A DNA stretch of 64,000 bases, taken from assembly GCF_016772475.1 (NCBI RefSeq), contig NZ_CP068595.1, positions 930,001 through 994,000 of the forward strand. Reading direction: 5' to 3'. A program made the position numbers and the translations under genes. This document shows, piece by piece, positions 57,954 to 64,000 of the stretch (positions within the stretch are counted from its first letter, which is position 1; each line of letters begins with the position of its first letter). The notes under the pieces are model-generated. The model worked only from the letters and a program-made list of their open reading frames with translations, searched no databases and was not told the origin of the DNA. The stretch is from Paenibacillus sonchi. Lineage in GTDB: Bacteria; Bacillota; Bacilli; Paenibacillales; Paenibacillaceae.

Positions 57954-59113
57954 GTGAAGGTTACCGGTGATCAGGCGCTGGTCAAAAAAATCAACAAATC
58001 GATTATTTTACATACGATTCGCAAGCACTCTCCGGTATCCCGGGCCCGGGTATCCGAAATGACGGGGCTGAATAAGGCCACCGTCTCCAACCTCGTCGCT
58101 GAGCTTTGCGGACAGGAGCTGGTTACCGAAGCGGGGCCGGGAGAATCAAGCGGCGGCCGCAAACCGCTGATGCTGCATTTCAACAGCATGGCCGGCAGTG
58201 TAATCGGCATCGAGCTGCAGGTGAAGCAATTGAAGGCAGTGCTGTGCGATTTGGGGGCAGCACTCTTCAGGAATTGGACTGCCCGCTGGAAGTCCACGAT
58301 CTGCCTTATGTCCTGGAGAAAATGAAGGGGATCATTTCAGAGCTGATTGCATCCGCCCCCTCCTCGCCTTACGGCATTGTGGGGATTGGGGTAGGTGTGC
58401 CGGGAATGGTCGATGAGCAGGGCATGGTGCTGTTTGCACCCAATCTGGGCTGGGAAATGGTTGATCTGCGGGCCATTCTGGAGCAGTCATTCGCAGTCCC
58501 CGTCACCATTGACAACGAGGCTAACGCGGGAGCACAAGGGGAACTGAATTTTGGCGCAGCGCGCGATGTGCGCCATCTGCTCTATATCAGTGCAGGTTCG
58601 GGGATTGGTTCTGGAATCATTATTGGCGGAGAGCTGTACAAGGGGGCCCGCGGGTATGCCGGAGAGACCGGCCATATGACCATAGAGGCCGAAGGGAAAC
58701 CCTGCAGCTGCGGCAGCCGGGGATGCTGGGAACTGTACGCCTCGGAGAGAACCTATGACAATCCCGGGCTGGCGCTCCCCGCCCGCAGTACAACCGAGCT
58801 GGTCCGGTATGCACGTGAGGGACAGGAGGACACGCTGCGCCATTTCACAACCATCGGCGAATATCTCGGCATTGGGGTAACCAATCTGATCAACAGCTTC
58901 AACCCTGAGCTGATTGTGATCGGCGGCGCCCTGTCCGAAGCCGAGCCCTGGCTCGGCGAGCCACTGCGCAGAGTGGTGGCCGAACGGACGCTTCCTTACC
59001 ATAAACAGCAGCTCGAAATCACCTTCTCCCGGCTGGGCAGCCGGGGAACCATGATTGGAGCAGGCTTTTCGGCAGTGATGCATTTCCTGGGGAACATCCG
59101 CGTGACGCTCTAG
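57954..59113 (+). CDS. xylR: Xylose repressor XylR, ROK family (one frameshift)
   Basis: The reconstructed product has 386 residues, starting from a GTG at 57954 with AAGGAAG upstream. An N-terminal HTH (HSPVSRARVSEMTGLNKATV) precedes a ROK sugar-kinase-like domain with VGIGVGVPGMVDEQG, SAGSGIGSGIIIGGELYKGA and the zinc-binding GKPCSCGSRGCWELYASE. The G5 run 58253-58257 breaks the frame; a sixth G restores Cys-Asp-Leu-Gly-Gly-Ser-Thr-Leu-Gln-Glu. It should repress xylA/xylB until xylose binds. Confidence 0.9.
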
Positions 59114-59243
59114 AGCAAATTGACGTAAATTCGCCGCAATTACGGAAGAATCAGGTACAGTCAAAGGAAGATCAATCCTATATAATAAGGGATAAAAGTG
59201 TGATATATGTCACCATACCCCTTTTTCTGAACGGAGAGAGTCC

Positions 59244-59438
59244 ATGACCTATGTTGATACGTCTGATATTTCGGCGCAGATGTTCATCACTGTGCTGCTG
59301 CTGCTGCTCATCATCGCTCCACTCATCAGCCTCGGCGTTCTCCGGCTGTTCCAGTCGAGGAAGAAATCGGGACTGCTGCTCATTGTCAGCGGAATTGCCG
59401 TGTATGCCCTTTTTCAAATCATTATGTACTTTACTTAA
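59244..59438 (+). CDS. Small two-helix membrane protein
   Basis: This 64-residue protein (MTYVDTSDISAQMFITVLLL, then a basic RLFQSRKKSG turn and a second helix ending YALFQIIMYFT) has a good GGAGAGAG ribosome binding site. The topology is two TM helices with a short cytoplasmic loop. No family is recognised. It lies after xylR and before a tandem repeat region. Confidence 0.6.
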   Translation: MTYVDTSDISAQMFITVLLLLLIIAPLISLGVLRLFQSRKKSGLLLIVSGIAVYALFQIIMYFT

Positions 59439-59546
59439 GCTTGCAAATACATCACCCACAAATAGACCAAAGCCCGATGCTTCGGTCAAAAGGCCTGTGC
59501 AAGGGGCCAAACCTGCAACAATGCATTGAAATAACGGGCGCCGGAG

Positions 59547-59790
59547 CTCCAACAACGGCATTTCTGCCGTTGTTTTGCAGCTCACCTGGCGCCGGGGCTC
59601 CAACAACAGCATTTCTGCCGTTATTTTGCTGCTTAGCTGGCGCCGGGGCTTCAACAACAGCATTTCTGCCGTTATTTTGCTGCTTAACTGGCGCCGGGGC
59701 TCTAACAACGGCATTTCTGCCGTTGTTTCGCAGCTTACCGGGCGCTGGAGCTCTAACAACGGCATTTATGCCGTTGTTTCGGTTTTTGCC
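59547..59790. repeat. Five tandem 51-bp units, each with a hairpin
   Basis: Units begin at 59547, 59598, 59649, 59700 and 59751 (the last is partial). Each contains AACAACGGCATTTCTGCCGT or a close variant, a perfect hairpin with a TTTC loop, followed by a variable CAGCTCACCTGGCGCCGGGG tail. Reading frames cross the region on both strands only because 51 is a multiple of three; no start signal supports a gene. Confidence 0.85.
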
Positions 59791-59893
59791 GTCATGCTCA
59801 AAAGATGCTTATCCCGCTCCGCCAGGTGATGCGGACAGGAGATCCGCTATTGAGGCGAATCAGGCGATTCAGCAGCTCAAACGGACACAGAAT

Positions 59894-61468
59894 CATTAGC
59901 GTTGCATAAACACTGACATTAACCGCAATGACAATTGAATTTAGTGATTATTTTCACAATATATTCAGTCAAGAAGAAAATGAACGACCTTTCTTAAGCG
60001 TAGGTCATTGTCATCCATATTATTCCATAACACTCTTTATTTGTTGTTCTTGTTCTGCTCGATACCCGCTTTTTTCTGCTTCCGATCCACGATCCGTTTT
60101 TCGTTGACTGCTTTGGTGTAGGCTACTGGATGGTCGAGTGTCGGTGTTCTGCGCTTCGCCCCGGTCTTTCTTCGTCCTTTGGACGTTCGGGTCGGCCTTC
60201 GATTGAGCTCCTGGATGAATTCTTCCCACGTGTGCTCTTTGGCCGCATGAATTCGTAATCGTTTGAGGACTTCCCATTCTGTTTTCTCCGGCGCTTGCGT
60301 GTAACGAATGTACAGTGTCAGCGCATGGGCAATCAGAGAGAGGTACAAATGATTCCAGATTCCCTGCGGCTGGGTACTTTGCAAGCGAACCAACCGCAGA
60401 TGCTGCTTCAGCCACTTAAAAAAGAGTTCGATCAGCCACCGGTGCTTGTATATCTCTGCGATATCTTCGGCGGAGGCCTCCCATTGCGTGGTCACAATTC
60501 GGTACAATCGTCCCTTTTCATCCGTAAATTCGACGAGACGAACGCGTTGCTCCATCGCCGTATATCCGCTCCCCATTTGGACGGTGGCGTCCCGCAGGAT
60601 GCGGCTTCCTTCCGGAACGGGGTGCTCGTGGAGCACATTGGCTTGATGGTGGTCGGCGATGCGCATCACAAAATTCAGCCCACCTTCAATCCAGCGGTCC
60701 ATCCGCTCGTAGCATACGTACCCGCGATCCAGGACATAGGTGACCTCTTCCTCGTGCAGCAACAGATCCGATCCTTCGTAGTCACTCACATTCCCCGTGG
60801 AAGGCACCATGTGCTGAACGAAGGTATGTTCCGGGGAAGTCACCGCGTACGAGACATGAATTTTAACGCCGCAGCGGTCCCGCGTCACCCGGGCCCAGTC
60901 AGACAAAAAGGCAGGAAGTTTCAAGCAACTGGCATCCACAAGAAGTAACCGCCCGACTCGCTGAAGCAGCCCGCTCGAGGCAGGACGGGACAGGTTTTTG
61001 ATAAGATGGGTTAGGGCATAAAACAGATGTTCCAGCAAGGCCGTAGGCAACTGATTCATCCGCCGGCTGACCTGTGAAGCACTAATGCTTGGAAGCCCTA
61101 GGAGTTCCTGCAGATCAGGGGAAGCGTCGAGCTGCCACGCATACTCGCGGTAGGATTCCCAGCGCAAAAGATGAGCGGTTACCGAAAGCTGCAATAGTGC
61201 GAGGGTACGCAGCTTTTTTACCCCATAGTCCAAAGGGACGCAAGTGGGGGACAAGGTAGGCAATAAAGAAAGGCATTGACGAATGACGGTCATTTTAGGT
61301 ATGTTATCCATGGTGAGTCTCCTTTTGTAAAGTTGGGGTTGGATAACGACCTACATCTTTACAATAGGGGATTTTTCAGTTTATGCCCATGAAAATAAAA
61401 TAAAATTTCACAAATATAGTTAATTTATCTAAATCAAATGTTGTGGGAGCTTTTATGCAACGCTAGTG
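59894..61468 (-). mobile_element. Complete IS4-family insertion sequence (1575 bp)
   Basis: Terminal inverted repeats CATTAGCGTTGCATAAA (59894-59910) and the complement of CACTAGCGTTGCATAAAA (ending 61468) flank one transposase gene. A 9-bp target duplication ACACAGAAT is present at 59885-59893 and 61469-61477. The target is a GGACACAGAATCCGCTAT-type intergenic repeat. The intact ends and transposase suggest recent, possibly active insertion. Confidence 0.92.
60037..61311 (-). CDS. IS4-family transposase
   Basis: This 424-residue DDE transposase has its first Asp in RLLLVDASCLKLPAFLSDWA, second Asp in VTYVLDRGYVCYERMDRW, and Glu within the YREK signature YKHRWLIELFFKWLKQHL. The C-terminus is very basic (GRRKTGAKRRTPTLDH). 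AAAGGAG precedes the ATG. No frameshift or stop interrupts it, unlike the IS1182 remnants elsewhere in the window. Confidence 0.95.
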   Translation of the reverse strand: MDNIPKMTVIRQCLSLLPTLSPTCVPLDYGVKKLRTLALLQLSVTAHLLRWESYREYAWQLDASPDLQELLGLPSISASQVSRRMNQLPTALLEHLFYALTHLIKNLSRPASSGLLQRVGRLLLVDASCLKLPAFLSDWARVTRDRCGVKIHVSYAVTSPEHTFVQHMVPSTGNVSDYEGSDLLLHEEEVTYVLDRGYVCYERMDRWIEGGLNFVMRIADHHQANVLHEHPVPEGSRILRDATVQMGSGYTAMEQRVRLVEFTDEKGRLYRIVTTQWEASAEDIAEIYKHRWLIELFFKWLKQHLRLVRLQSTQPQGIWNHLYLSLIAHALTLYIRYTQAPEKTEWEVLKRLRIHAAKEHTWEEFIQELNRRPTRTSKGRRKTGAKRRTPTLDHPVAYTKAVNEKRIVDRKQKKAGIEQNKNNK

Positions 61469-61653
61469 ACACAGAATCCGCTATATGACCTATTCTGCCT
61501 CATTCTGTGCTTGAATTAACGATATAACGGCTGAGTCCGAATCCGCCCGGAAAGCAGACTTTTTTTGCAAAATAGGGGCTTCTCTGTCCTCTTCATCCCG
61601 CAGCTGTCCCCATTCCTCATCCCGGTGATACGTACCGGCTTTACTGCAAAACA

Positions 61654-62093
61654 TCAAAGCGCATATTCCGCTTGGCTGCTGACCGGCAGAACACAGTCGA
61701 AGCGCTCCACGCCCGGATCCTTTTCACCGAGGCTGGTGACCACAAATCCGCTTTTTCTGAAAAAGCCCGCGCCATCAAGGTCCGTCTCTGCCCGCAGCAT
61801 ATCATTCCCTCTGCATCTCCGGAGCTCTTCGACCATTGCCCGGCCAATGCCGCGGCCCCGCAAGCGGGCTTGTACAGCAATATGCAGGAGTCCGACCGCC
61901 TTCCCCGGTTCATGACGGATGCCGGCCAGACCGGCCAACTCGCCATTTACGAAGGTGCCCAGCAATTCCCGGGAATCCCGGTAAGATACCGGTCTACTTC
62001 TTCTGCGATCTCAGCAGCCCCGGCCTTCATACACTCTGCCAGCAGCCGCTCTACTGCATCTCTGTCCCAATAATTCTTTAAGCTGATTAACAA
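61654..62093 (-). CDS. GNAT family N-acetyltransferase (one frameshift)
   Basis: The reconstructed product has 146 residues, starting from the TTG at 62093, nine bases after AAAGGAG (MLISLKNYWDRDAVERLLAE). The acetyl-CoA loop is VQARLRGRGIGRAMVEELRR, followed by LRAETDLDGAGFFRKSGFVV. The CCCGGG stretch 61968-61973 breaks the frame; one base restores Gly-Ile-Pro-Gly-Glu-Leu-Leu-Gly-Thr-Phe-Val. The acyl acceptor is unknown. Confidence 0.8.
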
Positions 62094-62170
62094 ATTGTCC
62101 CAGCTCCTTTCAGCAAAAATACAAGGAATAATAAATAGCATGAAGCAATCCGCTGCTTATAATTCGAGAA

Positions 62171-62206
62171 AGAAAAGACCGCTTCCGGTGTGGAAGCAGC
62201 CTTTTC
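62171..62206 (-). terminator. Rho-independent terminator of the glutaredoxin gene
   Basis: On the minus strand GGCTGCTTCC pairs with GGAAGCGGTC around ACACC and is followed by TTTTC, 27 bp beyond the stop. Confidence 0.75.
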
Positions 62207-62233
62207 CCTAATGCAGGCTATTAGTGGAAATGA

Positions 62234-62467
62234 TTATACGTTCGCCAATGCCTTGTCGAATTGGGTTTTGTTCATGCCGACGATCTTGAAGTCGCCAATG
62301 ACGGTGACTGGCACAGCTCTCATCCCCATATCCCAAACCTGCTGGGCATAATCATCATTCTGTTCAATGTTGCGCTCCTCGTAGGAGATGCCCTTCTCGC
62401 TCAGGAAGCTTTTGACCTGACGGCAATGCGGACAGTTGGTTGAAGTGTACACAATTACATTTTCCAT
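62234..62467 (-). CDS. Glutaredoxin family protein
   Basis: This 77-residue thioredoxin-fold protein (MENVIVYTSTNCPHCRQVKS) has a CPHC redox motif at residues 12-15. RAVPVTVIGDFKIVG contains the conserved cis-proline of NrdH/glutaredoxin-like proteins. It probably receives electrons from the thioredoxin reductase encoded next to it. GGAGGAG precedes the ATG, immediately downstream of a copy of the structured repeat also found before xylB. Confidence 0.9.
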   Translation of the reverse strand: MENVIVYTSTNCPHCRQVKSFLSEKGISYEERNIEQNDDYAQQVWDMGMRAVPVTVIGDFKIVGMNKTQFDKALANV

Positions 62468-62486
62468 AGTAAAATCTCCTCCTAAA

Positions 62487-62570
62487 AGTTTTGTGAGCCT
62501 TGCTTCCTGAATCAGCTTCGTACAAAACTCGCTTCGGAAGCATAGTCCAAGTTTTGTGAGCGTTGCTAAT
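62487..62570 (-). repeat. Structured leader repeat upstream of the glutaredoxin gene
   Basis: AGTTTTGTGAGCCTTGCTTC through CAAAACTCGCTTCGGAAGCA is a diverged copy of the 65-bp xylB leader units, followed by a partial second unit (AGTTTTGTGAGCGTTGC). As at xylB, the repeat ends at the AAAACTTTTAGGAGG Shine-Dalgarno region. Confidence 0.75.
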
Positions 62571-62623
62571 ATATCAATGTTCTATATTGTAGCACTACAG
62601 TTCCTGTTATACCAAGTTAGGTG

Positions 62624-63565
62624 TTACAGAATTACCGCGCTGTGCTCCAGGCTCTCAATGTACTTCTCGGCATCAATAGCAGCCATACATCCGCTGCCTG
62701 CTGCGGTAATCGCTTGTTTGTAACGGGTATCCTGCACATCTCCGCAAGCGAATACGCCGGGAATGTTGGTTTCCGAGGTGCCTGGATTCGTCACGATATA
62801 GCCATTCGCATCCGTTGTAATCTGTCCGCCCAGGAACGCTGTGTTCGGATGGTGCCCGATAGCGACGAATACACCGCTGGCTTCAATGAACTCTTCTTCT
62901 CCGGTCACATTGTTAAGCACCTTAATGCCGTTCACGCCTCTGTCGCCGGAAGTCACTTCCAGCGGGGTGCGGTTGAGGCTCCAGGCCACCTTTTCGTTGT
63001 CGCGGACGCGGTCCTGCATGATTTTAGAGGCACGCAGCTCTTCACGGCGGTGAACAAGGGTTACTTTTGAAGCAAAACGGGTCAGAAAGCCTGCTTCCTC
63101 CAGCGCTGAATCACCGCCGCCAACCACTACGATCTCCTTGCCGCGGAAGAAAAAGCCATCGCAGGTCGCACAAGTGCTGACACCGCGTCCGATGTTGTCC
63201 TGCTCACCCGGAATACCCAGGTATTTGGCCGTTGCACCCGTCGACAGAATCAAGGTATCCGTAGTCAGCGCGCCCATTCCTTCCACATTGAGCTTAAACG
63301 GACGCTCGCCCAGTTCTACACTGTTGACCCAGCCTGTCACAAACTTGGCACCGAAGCGTTCAGCCTGCTTGCGCATATTGTCCATCAGTTCCGGACCCAT
63401 GATCCCGTCAGGAAACCCCGGAAAGTTCTCTACTTCAGTAGTTGTGGTAAGCTGGCCTCCCGGCTGAGGACCTTCAATAACCAACGGATTCAGATTGGCC
63501 CGGGCCAAGTAGATGGCTGCAGTCAATCCGGCAGGTCCGGTACCAATAATGATTGATTTATACAT
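62624..63565 (-). CDS. trxB: Thioredoxin-disulfide reductase
   Basis: This 313-residue flavoprotein has an N-terminal FAD motif IIIGTGPAGLTAAIYLARAN, the redox-active CATC at 132-135 and an NADPH motif IVVVGGGDSALEEAGFL. A C-terminal FAD motif GVFACGDVQDTRYKQAITAA completes it. It reduces thioredoxin with NADPH. AAGGAGG precedes the ATG. The length is standard and no defects are seen. Confidence 0.96.
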   Translation of the reverse strand: MYKSIIIGTGPAGLTAAIYLARANLNPLVIEGPQPGGQLTTTTEVENFPGFPDGIMGPELMDNMRKQAERFGAKFVTGWVNSVELGERPFKLNVEGMGALTTDTLILSTGATAKYLGIPGEQDNIGRGVSTCATCDGFFFRGKEIVVVGGGDSALEEAGFLTRFASKVTLVHRREELRASKIMQDRVRDNEKVAWSLNRTPLEVTSGDRGVNGIKVLNNVTGEEEFIEASGVFVAIGHHPNTAFLGGQITTDANGYIVTNPGTSETNIPGVFACGDVQDTRYKQAITAAGSGCMAAIDAEKYIESLEHSAVIL

Positions 63566-63768
63566 GACTATATCCTCCTTGAGATGGACGGCTTAGGCGC
63601 CGGTTTATATTTCCTTAATTAAAATTATTATAATGTAGTACTAATTATGCTCACCTTAAGCGAATCTGTCAATATGCCAGACACAATGTAATCGCTCCAT
63701 TTTGTGAACAATTCAATTTTAAACAATTAAATTTCTGGAATTGGCAAAAAACTTGGACACTGCCGCCC

Positions 63769-64000
63769 TCACCGCAATAATCTCAGTCCATTGAGGATGA
63801 CCAGAATCGTGCTGCCTTCATGGCCAATAACACCGAACGGAAGGGCAATTCCCTGCAAAAAGTTGCTCAGCATCAATGTAGCGATTACGGTCACGGCAAA
63901 AACCATATTCTGCTTCACAATCCGCTGCGAGCGGCGGGCCAGTGTAATTGTGGAAGCAATCTCTTCAATATTGTCGTTCATCAGCACGACATCGGCGATT
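63769..64000 (-). CDS. Heavy-metal P-type ATPase, C-terminal fragment
   Basis: The last 76 or so codons are present; the gene runs off the right edge. ADVVLMNDNIEEIASTITLA, then RRSQRIVKQNMVFAVTVIAT and two helices ending NGLRLLR, match the region after the hinge motif in CadA/ZosA/PfeT-type (P1B) metal exporters. The metal cannot be told from this part. Confidence 0.8.
   Translation of the reverse strand, partial: IADVVLMNDNIEEIASTITLARRSQRIVKQNMVFAVTVIATLMLSNFLQGIALPFGVIGHEGSTILVILNGLRLLR

Noticed and set aside
59178..59765. A 195-codon minus-strand reading frame rich in LLEPRRQLSSKITAE-like units
   Set aside because: It is produced by the 51-bp tandem repeat, whose length is a multiple of three. 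It has no ribosome binding site, and the opposite strand is open as well.
1..64000. CRISPR arrays, prophage modules, tRNA or rRNA genes
   Set aside because: The direct repeats found are too long, too few or lack unique spacers of CRISPR size. No phage structural genes and no tRNA or rRNA signatures were recognised by eye.

Overview
The window looks like a chromosomal segment of a Paenibacillus-type spore former (Bacillota, Paenibacillaceae). The evidence is a mid-range GC content, strong AGGAGG ribosome binding sites with frequent TTG/GTG starts, a YyaC-type spore protein, a SigB/RsbVW partner-switching locus, ABC sugar importers without their own ATPase, YesMN-type two-component systems, a lysine riboswitch and many dispersed intergenic repeats. 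No rRNA, tRNA, CRISPR array or prophage was recognised.

Layout. 1-11.6 kb: a DedA fragment, an SdpR/SdpI-like pair, a polytopic O-antigen ligase-like protein carrying an in-frame 81-bp minisatellite, a SAM methyltransferase, a DUF6483 protein, a wHTH regulator with an MFS exporter, an alpha/beta hydrolase, YyaC, a DUF1128 protein and a pirin. 11.8-17.5 kb: a maltodextrin module (binding protein, MdxF, MdxG) divergent from a GH13 neopullulanase-type amylase; both transcripts begin with related attenuator-like leaders. 17.8-30.2 kb: a stress-response block, with rsbY-like, rsbK-like, cheR/rsbM-like, a second hybrid kinase, rsbV, rsbW and sigB all on the minus strand. It is flanked by general-stress-type genes (ytxH, a YflT-domain gene, ytxG, DUF1328), several with SigB-like promoters that share a 14-nt spacer. 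30.4-33.3 kb: two secreted proteins, one a stand-alone CBM21-type protein lying between two internally deleted IS1182-family copies. 33.3-42 kb: SH3-NlpC/P60 hydrolase, CDF transporter, ABC-F ATPase, MBL-fold hydrolase, CvfC-like protein and lysine riboswitch-lysP. 42.5-59.1 kb: transglutaminase protein, GH95 fucosidase with an Lpl-type ABC importer and YesMN, then xylB, xylA and divergent xylR. 59.2-64 kb: tandem hairpin repeats, an intact IS4-family element inserted in an intergenic repeat, a GNAT protein, glutaredoxin, TrxB and a P-type ATPase fragment.

Thirteen genes are interrupted by frameshifts, at 15 sites in all. Every site is at or next to a mononucleotide run, and 14 of 15 are repaired by adding one base to the run. 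This points to homopolymer under-calling in the assembly rather than gene decay, so these genes are listed as frameshifted CDSs spanning the reconstructed extent.

The strongest candidate for something undescribed is the pair of divergent leaders at 15394-15463 and 15688-15750. They share a conserved box and an intrinsic terminator, and they carry a coordinated substitution in all three strands that would form a mutually exclusive antiterminator and terminator.
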